A DNA stretch of 64,000 nt from Microbacterium oleivorans (GCF_001644225.1 NZ_LSTV01000004.1:62001-126000), one strand, 5' to 3'; numbered from the stretch's first letter, positions 16,858 to 28,368 are shown. The notes: generated from the letters alone by a model not told the origin. A program made the numbers and translations.

Positions 16858-17418
16858 TTACTTGATCGAGCCGCCGGCGGCAACGATCTTCTGCTCGGCC
16901 GAACCCGAGACCTTGTCGACGGAGACCGTCAGCGCGACCGAGATGTCGCCGGTGCCGAGCACCTTGACCTTCTCGTTCTTGCGCACGGCGCCCTTGGCGA
17001 CGAGGTCCGTCACGGTGACGTCGCCACCGTTGGGGTACAGCTCCGCGAGCTTGTCGAGGTTGACCACCTGGTACTCGACGCGGAACGGGTTCTTGAACCC
17101 GCGCAGCTTCGGCGTACGCATGTGGAGGGGCATCTGCCCACCCTCGAAGCCCACCTTGACCTGGTAACGAGCCTTCGTACCCTTGGTACCGCGGCCCGAC
17201 GTCTTACCCTTCGAGCCCTCACCGCGACCGACACGGGTCTTCGCGACGTTGGCACCGGGGACCGGACGCAGGTGGTGGACCTTCAGCACGCCGGGGCGCG
17301 CCGCATCCTTCTTCGGGGCAGCCTTGTCGGCAGCGGGCCCAGCCGCAGCCTTCCGGGTTGCCGGCTTCTTGGCCTTGGGCTCGACGGCCTCGACCGTCTC
17401 GTCCTTCTTCTCAGCCAT
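16858..17418 (-). CDS. rplO: 50S ribosomal protein L15 with N-terminal Lys/Ala extension
   Basis: 186 residues. Residues 1-43 are Lys/Ala/Glu-rich low complexity; L15 proper begins at [20 protein letters not shown] and continues with [18 protein letters not shown]15 stabilises 23S rRNA. ATG overlaps the rpmD stop as TGATG. The extension is longer than in most bacteria. Confidence 0.97.
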   Translation of the reverse strand: MAEKKDETVEAVEPKAKKPATRKAAAGPAADKAAPKKDAARPGVLKVHHLRPVPGANVAKTRVGRGEGSKGKTSGRGTKGTKARYQVKVGFEGGQMPLHMRTPKLRGFKNPFRVEYQVVNLDKLAELYPNGGDVTVTDLVAKGAVRKNEKVKVLGTGDISVALTVSVDKVSGSAEQKIVAAGGSIK

Positions 17419-17606
17419 CAGTCGATCTCCTCAACCTTCACGAGGTGCGCGACGGTCTTGATGTACCCGCGCGTCTGCGCGTCATCGGGACGAACGACGG
17501 AGTCGTTGATCCGCTTCAGACCGAGCGAACGCAGCGTGTCACGCTGGTTCTGCTTCTCGCTCACCTTGGACTTGACCTGGGTCACCTTCAGACGAGCAGC
17601 CATCAT
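17418..17606 (-). CDS. rpmD: 50S ribosomal protein L30
   Basis: 62 residues; core [20 protein letters not shown], then [14 protein letters not shown]. Two adjacent ATGs (17606 and 17603) are possible starts; the first overlaps the rpsE stop as ATGA. L30 is absent in some bacterial lineages but standard here. Confidence 0.95.
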   Translation of the reverse strand: MMAARLKVTQVKSKVSEKQNQRDTLRSLGLKRINDSVVRPDDAQTRGYIKTVAHLVKVEEID

Positions 17607-18289
17607 GCACCCACCTTTGCAGCCTTGGCGGCGTCAGCCTCGGCACGGACCAGACGCGCGGGGGCGACCTGGTCGAAGTCGAGACCACGACGCGCAGCGA
17701 CGGCGCGCGGCTCCTCGAGCTGCTTCAGCGCTGCGACGGTCGCGTGCACGATGTTGATCGTGTTCGACGAACCCAGCGACTTCGACAGCACATCGTGGAT
17801 GCCGGCGCACTCGAGGACGGCGCGGACCGGACCACCGGCGATGACACCGGTACCGGCAGCGGCCGGACGCAGCAGCACGACACCGGCAGCAGCCTCACCC
17901 TGGACGGGGTGCGGGATGCTGGAGGCGACACGCGGCACGCGGAAGAAGTTGCGCTTGGCCTCTTCGACACCCTTCGAGATGGCGAGGGGGACCTCACGCG
18001 CCTTGCCGTAGCCGACACCGACGAGACCGTTGCCGTCACCCACGACGACGAGCGCCGTGAAGCTGAAGCGACGACCGCCCTTGACGACCTTCGACACGCG
18101 GTTGATCGTGACGACGCGCTCCAGGAACTGGTTGTCGCCGCGGTCGCGCGAGTTGCGGTCGCGGGTCTGGCTGCGCTCGCGGCCACCGCGGCGCGGCTCG
18201 CGCTCGCGCTCGGCGGGCGCCTCGGCCGTAGCCGCAGCCGCAGCGGGCTGCTCGGTCGCGGTCACTTCGTTCTCCTTGTTCTCGGTCAC
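17603..18289 (-). CDS. rpsE: 30S ribosomal protein S5 with charged N-terminal extension
   Basis: 228 residues. The S5 core begins near residue 54 ([20 protein letters not shown]), with [12 protein letters not shown] and [12 protein letters not shown]. Before it is an Ala/Glu then Arg-rich stretch ([18 protein letters not shown]) not found in short S5 proteins. S5 helps decoding accuracy and is the target for spectinomycin resistance changes; the loop KVVKGGRR is wild-type in look. Start overlaps rplR stop. Confidence 0.97.
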   Translation of the reverse strand: MTENKENEVTATEQPAAAAATAEAPAEREREPRRGGRERSQTRDRNSRDRGDNQFLERVVTINRVSKVVKGGRRFSFTALVVVGDGNGLVGVGYGKAREVPLAISKGVEEAKRNFFRVPRVASSIPHPVQGEAAAGVVLLRPAAAGTGVIAGGPVRAVLECAGIHDVLSKSLGSSNTINIVHATVAALKQLEEPRAVAARRGLDFDQVAPARLVRAEADAAKAAKVGA

Positions 18290-18645
18290 AGGTTCAGACC
18301 TCCTTCGCGAGCGCCGTCGGCGATCGCAGCGACGCGGCCCGCGTAGCGGTTGCCGCCGCGGTCGAACACGACCGTCTCGATGCCGGCAGCCTTCGCACGC
18401 TCAGCGACGAGCTCGCCGACCTTGCGGGCCTTGGCGGTCTTGTCACCATCGAACGTGCGCAGGTCGGCCTCGAGGGTGGAGGCCGATGCGACGGTGAAGC
18501 CCTTGCTGTCGTCGACCAGCTGGACGAAGACGTGGCGGGCGGAACGGGTCACGACGAGACGCGGACGCGCCTCGGTGCCCACGATCTTCTTGCGAAGACG
18601 GGCGTGACGACGCGAACGTGCGTCGGACTTCGACTTGAGAGCCAT
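18286..18645 (-). CDS. rplR: 50S ribosomal protein L18
   Basis: 119 residues, full length: [31 protein letters not shown], and the 5S rRNA-binding end [25 protein letters not shown]. Overlaps rpsE by ATGA and lies 2 bp from rplF. Confidence 0.97.
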   Translation of the reverse strand: MALKSKSDARSRRHARLRKKIVGTEARPRLVVTRSARHVFVQLVDDSKGFTVASASTLEADLRTFDGDKTAKARKVGELVAERAKAAGIETVVFDRGGNRYAGRVAAIADGAREGGLNL

Positions 18646-18647
18646 GG

Positions 18648-19184
18648 TTACTTACCACTCTTTCCGGCCTTGCGGCGAACGACCTCGCCCGCGTACCGCA
18701 CACCCTTGCCCTTATAGGGCTCCGGCTTGCGGATCTTGCGGATGTTGGCGGCTGCCTCGCCGACGGCCTGCTTCGAGATACCGGCGACGGTGAGCTTGTT
18801 GTTGCCCTCGACGGTGAGCGTGATGCCCTCCGGCGCCTCGACCAGGACGGGGTGCGAGAAGCCGAGTGCGAACTCGACCGCCGTGCCCTTCTGAGCGACG
18901 CGGTAACCGGTGCCGACGACCTCGAGGCCCTTGGTGTAGCCCTGGGTCACGCCGATGATGTTGTTGTTGATGAGGGTGCGGGTGAGCCCGTGGAGAGCAC
19001 GCGACTCGCGCTCGTCGTCGGGGCGGGAGACCAGGACCTGGTTCTCCTCGACCTTGACCTCGATGGGCTGTGCCACGGTGAGGTTCAGCTCGCCCTTGGG
19101 GCCCTTGACGGCGACGTCCTGGCCGGAGACCGTGACGGTCACACCGGCGGGGATGTCGATGGGAAGACGTCCAATACGCGACAT
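18648..19184 (-). CDS. rplF: 50S ribosomal protein L6
   Basis: 178 residues, [17 protein letters not shown] then the two L6 repeats and the C-terminal signature [14 protein letters not shown]. Lies at the base of the L7/L12 stalk near the sarcin-ricin loop. Six bp past the rpsH stop. Confidence 0.98.
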   Translation of the reverse strand: MSRIGRLPIDIPAGVTVTVSGQDVAVKGPKGELNLTVAQPIEVKVEENQVLVSRPDDERESRALHGLTRTLINNNIIGVTQGYTKGLEVVGTGYRVAQKGTAVEFALGFSHPVLVEAPEGITLTVEGNNKLTVAGISKQAVGEAAANIRKIRKPEPYKGKGVRYAGEVVRRKAGKSGK

Positions 19185-19190
19185 GTCAGA

Positions 19191-19589
19191 TCACCACACG
19201 TAGGCGAGGACTTCCCCGCCGACGCCCTTCTGCTCGGCCTGGCGGTCCGTGAGGAGGCCAGAGGAGGTGGACAGGATCGCGACCCCGAGGCCACCGAGGA
19301 CCTTGGGAAGCTCGTTCGACTTCGCGTACACGCGGAGACCGGGCTTGGAGACGCGCTTGATGCCGGCGATCGACCGCTCGCGGTTCGGGCCGTACTTCAG
19401 GGTCAGGGTGAGGGTCTGGCCGACACGGGCGTCGGAGACCTCCCAGCCGGAGATGTAGCCCTCCTGCTGGAGGATCTCGGCGATGTGCGTCTTGAGCTTC
19501 GAGCTCGGCAGCGCGACGGTGTCGTGGTGCGCGGAGTTCGCGTTGCGCAGACGGGTCAGCATGTCTGCGACCGGGTCTGTCATCGTCAT
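19191..19589 (-). CDS. rpsH: 30S ribosomal protein S8
   Basis: 132 residues: [18 protein letters not shown] at the start, SRPG-like [24 protein letters not shown] in the centre and GEVLAYVW at the end. S8 is an early 16S rRNA binder and, in enterics, the translational repressor of the spc operon. Ribosome site AAAGGAAC. Preceded by a 134-bp gap lacking the S14 gene. Confidence 0.98.
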   Translation of the reverse strand: MTMTDPVADMLTRLRNANSAHHDTVALPSSKLKTHIAEILQQEGYISGWEVSDARVGQTLTLTLKYGPNRERSIAGIKRVSKPGLRVYAKSNELPKVLGGLGVAILSTSSGLLTDRQAEQKGVGGEVLAYVW

Positions 19590-19673
19590 AAGTGTGTTCC
19601 TTTAGTCATGAGGTTTCGACTGCCGTTACACGACAGGCGACCTTCTATGAATGAGCGATATTCAGTTGTGCAG

Positions 19674-19709
19674 TCGTTCGGCCCCGGAGCACGCCCCGAG
19701 GCCGAACGA
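19674..19709 (-). promoter_or_regulatory. Hairpin in the rplE-rpsH gap where rpsN/rpsZ is missing
   Basis: TCGTTCGGCC (19674-19683) pairs with GGCCGAACGA (19700-19709), 10 bp, 16-base loop, just after the rplE stop. No T-run follows. It may be an RNA-processing, attenuation or S8-binding element; S8 control is only a guess from the neighbouring gene. Confidence 0.45.
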
Positions 19710-19723
19710 TCGATCTTATCGGA

Positions 19724-20314
19724 TCACGCCTGAGCGTCCGCCGACTTGAACGGGAAGCCCAGGTGCTTGAGCAGCGCCCGACCCTCGTCATCCGTCTTCG
19801 CCGTCGTGACGATGGTGATGTCGAAACCGCGGACGCGGTCGATCTTGTCCTGGTTGATCTCGTGGAACACGGACTGCTCCTGGAGACCGAAGGTGTAGTT
19901 GCCGTTGCCGTCGAACTGCGTCGCCGACAGTCCGCGGAAGTCGCGGATGCGGGGCAGGGCGAGGTTGACGAGACGGTCGACGAACTCCCACGCACGGTCA
20001 CCGCGGAGGGTGACGTGGGCACCGATGGCCTGGCCCTCACGCAGCTTGAACTGCGCGATGGACTTGCGGGCCTTGGTGACGACCGGCTTCTGGCCGGTGA
20101 TCTTGGTGAGGTCGTCGACCGCACCATCGATCACCTTGCTGTCGCGCGCAGCCTCACCGACACCGGTGTTGACGACGACCTTCACGAGACCGGGGATCTG
20201 CATGACGTTGGCGTAGCCGAACTCGTCCTGCAGAGCCTTCTTGATCTCGGTCTGGTACTTCTGCTTCAGGCGGGGCTGGATCTTGCCAGCCTCCGCGGCA
20301 GTTGCGTTGCTCAT
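19724..20314 (-). CDS. rplE: 50S ribosomal protein L5
   Basis: 196 residues with a short N-terminal extension ([16 protein letters not shown]), then [34 protein letters not shown] and [16 protein letters not shown]. Binds 5S rRNA with L18. Start 2 bp from rplX. Confidence 0.98.
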   Translation of the reverse strand: MSNATAAEAGKIQPRLKQKYQTEIKKALQDEFGYANVMQIPGLVKVVVNTGVGEAARDSKVIDGAVDDLTKITGQKPVVTKARKSIAQFKLREGQAIGAHVTLRGDRAWEFVDRLVNLALPRIRDFRGLSATQFDGNGNYTFGLQEQSVFHEINQDKIDRVRGFDITIVTTAKTDDEGRALLKHLGFPFKSADAQA

Positions 20315-20316
20315 GT

Positions 20317-20676
20317 TCAGAGGTCCTTGCCGCTCTTCTTGGCGTAGCGGACGCGGACGGTGCGCTTGACGCCGTCCTTCGTCTGCTCCTCGACGCGGTG
20401 GCCGACACGGGTCGGCTTCTTGGTCGACGGGTCGACCAGCGCCACGTTGGAGATGTGGATCGGGGCTTCCATCGTCTCGATGCCGCCCGTCTTGGTGCCG
20501 CGCTGCGACTGGCCGACGCGGGTGTGCTTGGTGACGTAGTTCACGCCCTCCACCACGACGCGGTTCTGCTCGACGAGGACCTCGAGGACCTTGCCCTGCT
20601 TGCCGCGGTCGCCGCCCTTGTCCTGCTTGCGGCCACTGATGACCTGAACCAGGTCACCCTTCTTGATGTGCGCCAT
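20317..20676 (-). CDS. rplX: 50S ribosomal protein L24
   Basis: 119 residues with the KOW motif at the N-terminus ([21 protein letters not shown]) and [12 protein letters not shown]. Early assembly protein of the large subunit. It follows rplN by 2 bp. Confidence 0.97.
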   Translation of the reverse strand: MAHIKKGDLVQVISGRKQDKGGDRGKQGKVLEVLVEQNRVVVEGVNYVTKHTRVGQSQRGTKTGGIETMEAPIHISNVALVDPSTKKPTRVGHRVEEQTKDGVKRTVRVRYAKKSGKDL

Positions 20677-20678
20677 GA

Positions 20679-21047
20679 TCAGATGACCTCCGGTGCCAGC
20701 GAGACGATCTTCATGAACTTCTTGTCGCGAAGCTCACGACCGACCGGGCCGAAGATGCGGGTGCCGCGGGGCTCCCCGTCGTTCTTCAGGATGACGGCGG
20801 CGTTCTCGTCGAACTTGATGTACGAACCGTCGGGACGACGGGTCGACTTGACGGTGCGGACGATGACGGCCTTGACCACATCGCCCTTCTTGACGTTGCC
20901 GCCCGGGATCGCGTCCTTGACGGTCGCCACGATGACATCCCCGACACCGGCGTAACGGCGGTTGGAACCACCGAGGACGCGGATCGTGAGGAGCTCCTTG
21001 GCGCCGGTGTTGTCGGCGACCTTGAGGCGAGACTCGTTCTGGATCAT
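20679..21047 (-). CDS. rplN: 50S ribosomal protein L14
   Basis: 122 residues, exactly family length: [20 protein letters not shown], the [12 protein letters not shown] signature and the end [13 protein letters not shown]. First gene of the spc part; only 3 bp separate it from rpsQ, so S10 and spc appear to be one transcription unit here. Confidence 0.98.
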   Translation of the reverse strand: MIQNESRLKVADNTGAKELLTIRVLGGSNRRYAGVGDVIVATVKDAIPGGNVKKGDVVKAVIVRTVKSTRRPDGSYIKFDENAAVILKNDGEPRGTRIFGPVGRELRDKKFMKIVSLAPEVI

Positions 21048-21050
21048 TGC

Positions 21051-21386
21051 TTACTTCGCCTTCTCGAGAATCTCGACCAGGCGCCAGCGCTTGGTGGCGC
21101 TGAGCGGACGGGTCTCGTTGATGAGGACGAGGTCGCCGATGCCGGCGGTGTTCTGCTCGTCGTGAGCCTTCACCTTCGACGTGCGGCGGATGACCTTGCC
21201 GTAGAGGGGGTGCTTCACGCGGTCCTCGACCTCGACGACGATCGTCTTGTCCATCTTGTCGCTGACGACGTAGCCGCGGCGGGCCTTGCGGTACCCACGG
21301 GCGTTGACGTCGCGGACGTCGTGCTCGGCCGACTCGTGACCAGCGGTCACGGGCGCCGTAGCGGCATCCTTCTTCTCAGCCATCAC
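21051..21386 (-). CDS. rpsQ: 30S ribosomal protein S17
   Basis: 111 residues; S17 core from [20 protein letters not shown] with [13 protein letters not shown] and [13 protein letters not shown], after an about 30-residue extension rich in Ala, Glu and Asp. Two ATGs in tandem; the first overlaps the rpmC stop. Confidence 0.97.
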   Translation of the reverse strand: MMAEKKDAATAPVTAGHESAEHDVRDVNARGYRKARRGYVVSDKMDKTIVVEVEDRVKHPLYGKVIRRTSKVKAHDEQNTAGIGDLVLINETRPLSATKRWRLVEILEKAK

Positions 21387-21696
21387 TCGGCCTCTTCCTT
21401 CGCGGCCTCAGCGGACTCGTCCGCCTTCTTGGCCTTGCTCTTCTTCGCCTTGGTGGCCGTCTCGACCGGGGCGGGGGTGGCACGGATGCCGAGCTCCCGC
21501 TCGCGGATGACGGTGTAGAGCCGCGCGATGTCGCGCTTGACCGCACGGATGCGGCCGTGGCTCTCGAGCTGGCCGGTGGCCGACTGGAAGCGCAGGTTGA
21601 ACAGCTCTTCCTTGGCCTTGCGCAGCTCCTCCACGAGGCGCTGGTCTTCGAACGTGTCCAGCTCGCTCGGGGCGAGCGTCTTGGTGCCGACGGCCA

Positions 21697-21697
<1 letters not shown>
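21383..21697 (-). CDS. rpmC: 50S ribosomal protein L29 with Ala/Lys/Glu tail
   Basis: 104 residues from the ATG at 21697, which overlaps the rplP stop (TAATG). L29 core [18 protein letters not shown] and [18 protein letters not shown], then about 30 residues of Lys/Ala/Glu repeats ([16 protein letters not shown]). Located by the tunnel exit beside L23. Confidence 0.96.
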
Positions 21698-22115
<418 letters not shown>

Positions 22116-22116
<1 letters not shown>

Positions 22117-22871
22117 CAGGCAGACGCTCCTTCTGCGACGGGGGCCTCGCTGCGCGGGCCACGACGACGGTCGCCACCGCGGTCGTCACGACGTGACTTC
22201 GGCGCGTTGGCCTGCTCGCGAGCGAGCTCCTTGTTGGTGAGGTCGCCCTTGTAGATCCAGACCTTCACGCCGATGCGGCCGAAGGTGGTCTTCGCCTCGT
22301 AGAAGCCGTAGTCGATGTTCGCGCGGAGGGTGTGCAGGGGCACACGGCCTTCGCGGTAGAACTCCGACCGGCTCATCTCGGCGCCGCCGAGGCGGCCGGA
22401 GACCTGGATGCGGACGCCCTTGGCGCCGGCGCGCTGCGCACCCTGCAGACCCTTGCGCATCGCGCGGCGGAAGGCCACACGGGCGGAGAGCTGCTCGGCG
22501 ATACCCTGCGCGACCAGCTGAGCGTCGGCCTCGGGGTTCTTGACCTCGAGGATGTTCAGCTGGATCTGCTTGCCGGTGAGCTTCTCGAGGTCGGCGCGGA
22601 TGCGCTCGGCCTCGGCGCCGCGGCGGCCGATCACGATGCCCGGGCGGGCGGTGTGGATGTCGACGCGGACGCGGTCACGCGTGCGCTCGATCTCGATGTT
22701 GCTCACGCCGGCACGGTCGAGCGACGTCGTCAGGAGGCGACGGATCTTGACGTCCTCCGCCACGTAGTCGGCGTAGCGCTGCCCGGGCTTGGTGGAGTCC
22801 GAGAACCAACGCGACACGTGGTCGGTGGTGATGCCGAGGCGGAAGCCGTACGGGTTGACCTTCTGTCCCAT
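22116..22871 (-). CDS. rpsC: 30S ribosomal protein S3
   Basis: 251 residues: [20 protein letters not shown] domain with [19 protein letters not shown], and the C-terminal domain [17 protein letters not shown]. Ends in a charged, Arg/Asp-rich tail. Lines the mRNA entry channel. Overlaps rplV by one base. Confidence 0.98.
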
Positions 22872-23269
22872 TACTTGCTCGCCTTCTTGGTCTGGGCAGC
22901 CGGGGCGGACTCGGCGACCTCGGGGGTCGAGAGCACGACCGTGATGTGGCTGGTGCGCTTCTTGATCTGGAACGCGCGACCCTGGGCGCGGGGCTGGAAA
23001 CGCTTGAGCGTCGTGCCCTCGTCCACGTACGCGTTCTTCACGTACAGGTCCTGCTCGTCCAGGAACTCGTTGTCCTTGTCGGCCTTCACACGAGCATTCG
23101 CGACCGCAGCGGCCACGAGCTTGTAGATGGGCTCGCTGGCACCCTGGGGAGCGAACTTCAGGATGGCGAGAGCCTCCTGAGCCTGCTTGCCCTTGATGAG
23201 CGCGACGACACGACGAGCCTTCTGAGGGGTCACGCGGATGTGCTTCACGCGTGCGATGGATTCCACCAC
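22871..23269 (-). CDS. rplV: 50S ribosomal protein L22
   Basis: 132 residues with a GTG start at 23269 after GAGGAGTAAAA; a second GTG follows at once. Core [17 protein letters not shown], the exit-tunnel hairpin [16 protein letters not shown] (wild-type in look for macrolide sites) and a short Ala/Lys tail. Confidence 0.97.
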   Translation of the reverse strand: MVESIARVKHIRVTPQKARRVVALIKGKQAQEALAILKFAPQGASEPIYKLVAAAVANARVKADKDNEFLDEQDLYVKNAYVDEGTTLKRFQPRAQGRAFQIKKRTSHITVVLSTPEVAESAPAAQTKKASK

Positions 23270-23309
23270 TTTTACTCCTCCTCTTCCTCTCTCTGAGAGC
23301 GTCGCCGCG

Positions 23310-23591
23310 TCAGCGGCGACGGCCCTTCTTGTCGTCCTTCTCGTGGCCGCGGAAGGTGCGGGTGGGCGCGAACTCGCCCAGCTTGTGACCGACCATGGTC
23401 TCGGACACGAACACGGGGATGTGCTTGCGTCCGTCGTGCACGGCGATCGTGTGACCCAGCATGGCCGGGATGATCATCGAACGACGCGACCAGGTCTTGA
23501 TGACGTTCTTGGTACCGGCTTCGTTCTGCGAGACGACCTTGCGAAGCAGGTGCTCGTCGACGAAGGGGCCCTTCTTAAGGCTGCGAGGCAT
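23310..23591 (-). CDS. rpsS: 30S ribosomal protein S19
   Basis: 93 residues: [36 protein letters not shown] and [16 protein letters not shown]. Sits in the small-subunit head with S13. Confidence 0.98.
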   Translation of the reverse strand: MPRSLKKGPFVDEHLLRKVVSQNEAGTKNVIKTWSRRSMIIPAMLGHTIAVHDGRKHIPVFVSETMVGHKLGEFAPTRTFRGHEKDDKKGRRR

Positions 23592-23603
23592 CTTCCTCTA
23601 CTC

Positions 23604-24443
<840 letters not shown>

Positions 24444-24467
24444 GTCTCTAGTCCTCTATCCCAGCTG

Positions 24468-24767
24468 TCAGCCGACGGCCGTGAAGATGTCGATGGTGCC
24501 CGACTTCAGGCTCACGATGGCGCGCTTGGTGTCCTTGCGCTTACCGGTGCCGAAACGGGTGCGGCGGGACTTGCCCGGGCGGTTGAGCGTGTTCACCGAC
24601 GCGACCTTGACGCCGAAGATCTTCTCGATGGCGAGCTTGATCTCGGTCTTGGTGGCGCGCGGGTCCACGAGGAACGTGTACTTGCCCTCGTCGATGAGCC
24701 CGTAGCTCTTCTCGGAGACGACCGGCTTCAGGATGATGTCGCGCGGGTCCTTGTTGACGGCGGTCAT
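24468..24767 (-). CDS. rplW: 50S ribosomal protein L23
   Basis: 99 residues: [38 protein letters not shown] and [19 protein letters not shown]. Docking site for trigger factor and SRP at the tunnel exit. ATGA overlap with rplD. Confidence 0.97.
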   Translation of the reverse strand: MTAVNKDPRDIILKPVVSEKSYGLIDEGKYTFLVDPRATKTEIKLAIEKIFGVKVASVNTLNRPGKSRRTRFGTGKRKDTKRAIVSLKSGTIDIFTAVG

Positions 24768-25426
24768 GCCGAGACCTCCTCGGTGGAGCCGGCCTTCGCA
24801 GCGACGAACGCGTCGTAGGCGGCCTTGGTGAAGACGATGTCGTCGGAGACGAGCACGTCGTAGGCGTTGAGCTGGTCGAACGTGAGCACGTGGACGTACG
24901 CGAGGTTGCGGACGCTCTTGACGCTCAGCTCGTCATCACGCGTGATGACGACCATGACGTTCTTCGTCGGCGCGAGCTGAGCCAGAACCGCGGCAGCAGC
25001 CTTCGTCGAGGGCGCACCCTCGATGCCGAACGAGTCGATGACGTGCAGACGCCCGCCGCGAGCCCGGTCGCTGAGCGCGCCCAGGAGGGCGGCGGCGACC
25101 ATCTTCTTGGGGGTGCGCTGCGAGTAGTTGCGCGGCTTCGGTCCGTGGACGATGCCACCACCGGTCATGTGCGGCGCGCGGATCGAGCCCTGACGGGCGT
25201 TACCCGTGCCCTTCTGCTTGAAGGGCTTGCGGCCGGCACCGGAGACCTCACCGCGACGCTTGGTCGAGTGGGTGCCCTGGCGAGCCGCCGCGAGCTGCGC
25301 GACGACGACCTGGTGGATGAGGGGGATGTTCGTCTTGACGTCGAACAGCGCGGCGGGCAGCTCCACGGAGCCGGCCTTCTTGCCGTCTGCCTTCACGACG
25401 TCGAGCGCGAGAGTCGAGTCAGCCAT
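24764..25426 (-). CDS. rplD: 50S ribosomal protein L4
   Basis: 220 residues with the tunnel loop region [20 protein letters not shown] followed by [15 protein letters not shown]. In E. coli L4 represses the S10 operon; a long leader upstream of rpsJ here leaves room for similar control, but no L4 site can be shown. Starts 2 bp from rplC. Confidence 0.97.
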   Translation of the reverse strand: MADSTLALDVVKADGKKAGSVELPAALFDVKTNIPLIHQVVVAQLAAARQGTHSTKRRGEVSGAGRKPFKQKGTGNARQGSIRAPHMTGGGIVHGPKPRNYSQRTPKKMVAAALLGALSDRARGGRLHVIDSFGIEGAPSTKAAAAVLAQLAPTKNVMVVITRDDELSVKSVRNLAYVHVLTFDQLNAYDVLVSDDIVFTKAAYDAFVAAKAGSTEEVSA

Positions 25427-25428
25427 GT

Positions 25429-26088
25429 TCAGGCACCCTTCACTGCGTTGCGGACGTAGACGATGCGGCCACGAGCACCGGGGACGGCGCCCTTGACGAG
25501 CAGCAGACCCTTCTCGGCGTCGACGGCGTGCACCGTGAGGTTGAGGACGGTCACGCGCTCGCCACCCATACGGCCGGCCATGCGCATGCCCTTGAAGACG
25601 CGGCTCGGGGTCGACGAGGCGCCGATCGAACCGGGCTTGCGGTGGTTGCGGTGCGCACCGTGCGAAGCGGAGACGCCCTTGAAGTTGTGACGCTTCATGA
25701 CACCGGCGAAGCCCTTGCCCTTGCTGGTGCCGACGACGTCGACCAGCTGGCCGGCCTCGAAGGTGGCGTCGACGGTGAGCTCCTGACCGAGTGAGTAGTC
25801 AGCGGCATCCGCCGTGCGCACCTCCGTGAGGTGACGACGCGGGGTCACACCGGCAGCCTCGAAGTGGGCCGTCTGCGGCTTGTTGACCTTGCGGGGGTCG
25901 ATCTGGCCGTAAGCGATCTGCACGGCGTTGTAGCCGTCACGCTCGGGCGTGCGCACCTGGGTCACCACGTTGGGGGCGACTTCGATGACGGTGACGGGAA
26001 CGACCTTGCCGTTCTCGTCCCAGACCTGGGTCATGCCGAGCTTGGTGCCCAGCAGGCCCTTGGAAACCTTGGAGTTGATGTCAGCCAT
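25429..26088 (-). CDS. rplC: 50S ribosomal protein L3
   Basis: 219 residues: [19 protein letters not shown] at the start and [19 protein letters not shown] in the loop reaching the peptidyl-transferase centre. Early assembly protein. 11 bp from rpsJ. Confidence 0.98.
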   Translation of the reverse strand: MADINSKVSKGLLGTKLGMTQVWDENGKVVPVTVIEVAPNVVTQVRTPERDGYNAVQIAYGQIDPRKVNKPQTAHFEAAGVTPRRHLTEVRTADAADYSLGQELTVDATFEAGQLVDVVGTSKGKGFAGVMKRHNFKGVSASHGAHRNHRKPGSIGASSTPSRVFKGMRMAGRMGGERVTVLNLTVHAVDAEKGLLLVKGAVPGARGRIVYVRNAVKGA

Positions 26089-26099
26089 GATGATCGACC

Positions 26100-26408
26100 T
26101 CAGAGCTTGATCTCGATGTTGACGTCGGCCGGGAGGTCGAGACGCATCAGCGAGTCGACGGCCTTGGGCGTCGGGTCGATGATGTCGATGAGGCGCTTGT
26201 GGGTGCGCATCTCGAAGTGCTCGCGGCTGTCCTTGTACTTGTGCGGCGAACGGATGACTGCGATCACGTTCTTCTCGGTCGGAAGGGGCACGGGGCCCAC
26301 GACCGTCGCGCCCGCACGGGTCACGGTGTCGACGATTTTGCGTGCCGACGAGTCGATGACCTCGTGGTCATACGACTTCAGGCGAATGCGGATCTTCTGT
26401 CCCGCCAT
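26100..26408 (-). CDS. rpsJ: 30S ribosomal protein S10
   Basis: 102 residues from the ATG at 26408: [38 protein letters not shown] and [13 protein letters not shown]. Also NusE, part of antitermination complexes. An upstream in-frame ATG would add a non-family 24 residues and is rejected. First gene of the S10 operon, after a leader of about 280 bases. Confidence 0.98.
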   Translation of the reverse strand: MAGQKIRIRLKSYDHEVIDSSARKIVDTVTRAGATVVGPVPLPTEKNVIAVIRSPHKYKDSREHFEMRTHKRLIDIIDPTPKAVDSLMRLDLPADVNIEIKL

Positions 26409-26696
26409 TGTCTGCTCACTCTCTTTCTCGCGTCGTACCTCGAGGGCATTGGACGCACGGGGCGCTTGCGCGCCGGGCACTTCTCCCCGCCCGGAGGTGG
26501 GGGATCCGTCACCGCTGTTCTGATGTCAGTCCGCAGGAGACCTGCGGCATCCGCTTCCCCTCGCACGCACGCGTGCGCATCCGTTTCCGGAGTGGGTGTG
26601 GGGATGTGATGTTCTGCTGCCCGCGGCCTAGGCTTCTCGCCTATGCACTGCCCTGGCAGTGATCCCGCGCAGAGCGCAGGAATGTGGAACCTGTAC
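26409..26696 (-). promoter_or_regulatory. Long 5' leader of the S10 operon
   Basis: About 280 untranslated bases lie between the promoter at 26697-26725 and the rpsJ start. They hold a 7-bp hairpin CCGCAGG/CCTGCGG at 26531-26547 and other short GC stems. No small gene with a convincing ribosome site was found. Such length suggests leader control of ribosomal protein synthesis; this is inference. Confidence 0.45.
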
Positions 26697-26725
26697 AGTC
26701 TACGTGCCGTTCGGGCGTGTCGCAA
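26697..26725 (-). promoter_or_regulatory. Promoter of the S10 operon
   Basis: On the minus strand TTGCGA (26720-26725), a 17-base spacer and TAGACT (26697-26702) match a housekeeping sigma promoter at 4 of 6 positions each, in the right place upstream of rpsJ. Confidence 0.6.
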
Positions 26726-26782
26726 ACCCGGGCGTGTCGCGCCGCCGGGTACGCTCCCCCACCGCCCTCGCCGGGCACAGCA

Positions 26783-26814
26783 GAGGGGCCGGATGCCGCG
26801 GCATCCGACCCCTC
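26783..26814 (-). terminator. Hairpin after the small charged protein gene
   Basis: GAGGGG (26783-26788) and the palindrome GGATGCCGCGGCATCC (26791-26806) with CCCCTC (26809-26814) share one axis, a 14-bp stem with one two-base bulge on each side. It separates the small gene from the S10 promoter. No T-run. Confidence 0.6.
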
Positions 26815-26821
26815 GCAGAGA

Positions 26822-27037
26822 TCACTCGTTCCCGATACGCCGATCCACGTTGTCGCGGACCTCGTCGACCTTCGCGTCGACCGAGTCGGGAGCGACCTTC
26901 TTCACGAACTCGGCCGCGGCGTCGAGGACCTTGTCGCTGACGTCCTCGGCCTTGTCCGACTTCAGGTTCCGGTCGATCTCCTCCTTGTGCTGCTCGAGGA
27001 ACTGCTTGCCCTTGCCCACCACATCGTCGATACCCAT
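26822..27037 (-). CDS. Small charged helical protein, MT0933/Rv0909 antitoxin-like
   Basis: 71 residues, starting MGIDDVVGKGKQFLEQHKEE and continuing with KVLDAAAEFVKKVAPDSVD, about 40 percent charged and predicted mostly helical by eye. The MGI(D/L)D start and amphipathic Lys/Glu/Asp pattern fit the MT0933-type antitoxin family of actinobacteria, though general stress proteins (CsbD-like) look similar. No toxin gene lies next to it. It sits between tuf and the S10 operon with its own GGAAGGGATCCC ribosome site and a hairpin after it. Role unknown. Confidence 0.65.
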   Translation of the reverse strand: MGIDDVVGKGKQFLEQHKEEIDRNLKSDKAEDVSDKVLDAAAEFVKKVAPDSVDAKVDEVRDNVDRRIGNE

Positions 27038-27127
27038 GGGATCCCTTCCGTCTCGGACCGCGGATGCCGCGGCGCGGTCAGTCTAGGACCGCCCCCACCC
27101 GATCGCACCCCCTTGCAGGAACGACAA

Positions 27128-27155
27128 AGGGGCCGGGCCCGAAGGCCCGACCCCT
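27128..27155 (-). terminator. tuf terminator with UUCG tetraloop
   Basis: A 12-bp stem with one mismatch (27128-27139 with 27144-27155). On the minus strand the loop reads TTCG closed by C-G, the extra-stable tetraloop, and TTTGTCGTT follows. It lies 20 bases after the tuf stop. Confidence 0.85.
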
Positions 27156-27174
27156 GCCGGTGAGTCCGAAGGAC

Positions 27175-28368
27175 TTACTTGATGATCTTCGTGACGGTAC
27201 CGGCACCGACGGTGCGGCCACCCTCACGGATCGCGAAGCCGAGGCCGTCCTCCATGGCGATGGGCTGGATGAGCTCCACCGTCATGTCCGTGGTGTCACC
27301 GGGCATGACCATCTCGGTGCCCTCGGGCAGCGTGATGACGCCGGTCACGTCCGTGGTACGGAAGTAGAACTGCGGGCGGTAGTTCGTGTAGAAGGGGTTG
27401 TGACGGCCACCCTCCTCCTTCGAGAGGATGTAGGCAGTGCCCTCGAAGTTGGTGTGCGGCGTAACCGAACCCGGCTTCACGACGACCTGGCCACGCTCGA
27501 CGTCGTCGCGCTTGAGACCACGGAGGAGCAGACCACAGTTCTCGCCGGCCCAGGCCTCGTCGAGCTGCTTGTGGAACATCTCGATACCCGTGACCGTGGT
27601 CTTCTGCGTCGGGCGGATGCCGACGATCTCGACCTCGGAGTTGATGGCGAGGGTGCCACGCTCGGCGCGACCGGTGACGACCGTGCCACGACCGGTGATC
27701 GTGAAGACGTCCTCGATCGGCATGAGGAAGGGCTTGTCCTTGTCGCGGACCGGGTCGGGGATCGACTCGTCGGCGGCGTCCATCAGGTCGAGGATCGACT
27801 GGACCCAGGTCTCGTCGCCCTCGAGAGCCTTGAGGCCCGAGACGCGGACGACCGGAGCGTCGTCGCCGGGGAAGCCCTGGCTGGACAGCAGCTCGCGGAC
27901 CTCGAGCTCGACGAGCTCCAGGATCTCCTCGTCGTCGACCATGTCCGACTTGTTCAGCGCGACCATCAGGTAGGGAACGCCGACCTGCTTGGCGAGCAGA
28001 ACGTGCTCACGCGTCTGAGCCATCGGGCCGTCGGTGGCGGCGACCACGAGGATCGCGCCGTCCATCTGAGCGGCACCGGTGATCATGTTCTTGATGTAGT
28101 CAGCGTGACCCGGGGCGTCGACGTGTGCGTAGTGACGCTTCGGGGTCTCGTACTCGACGTGCGAGATGTTGATCGTGATACCACGCTGGCGCTCTTCGGG
28201 AGCGGAGTCGATCGACGCGAAGTCACGCTGCACGTTGGTGGCCGACGGGAACTTGTCGGCGAGCACCTTCGAGATGGCAGCGGTGAGCGTGGTCTTGCCG
28301 TGGTCGACGTGACCGATCGTTCCGATGTTGACGTGCGGCTTGGTCCGCTCGAACTTGGCCTTGGCCAC
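27175..28368 (-). CDS. tuf: Elongation factor Tu
   Basis: 397 residues with a GTG start at 28368 after CTGAGGAGGACC. GTPase motifs are all present: G1 GHVDHGKT, G2 in [13 protein letters not shown]3 DAPGH, G4 NKSD. Carries aminoacyl-tRNA to the ribosome. The elfamycin-site regions look normal. It follows fusA with a hairpin between, so it probably also has its own promoter; TACACT (revcomp of 28442-28447) is a candidate -10 without a clear -35. Confidence 0.98.
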   Translation of the reverse strand: MAKAKFERTKPHVNIGTIGHVDHGKTTLTAAISKVLADKFPSATNVQRDFASIDSAPEERQRGITINISHVEYETPKRHYAHVDAPGHADYIKNMITGAAQMDGAILVVAATDGPMAQTREHVLLAKQVGVPYLMVALNKSDMVDDEEILELVELEVRELLSSQGFPGDDAPVVRVSGLKALEGDETWVQSILDLMDAADESIPDPVRDKDKPFLMPIEDVFTITGRGTVVTGRAERGTLAINSEVEIVGIRPTQKTTVTGIEMFHKQLDEAWAGENCGLLLRGLKRDDVERGQVVVKPGSVTPHTNFEGTAYILSKEEGGRHNPFYTNYRPQFYFRTTDVTGVITLPEGTEMVMPGDTTDMTVELIQPIAMEDGLGFAIREGGRTVGAGTVTKIIK

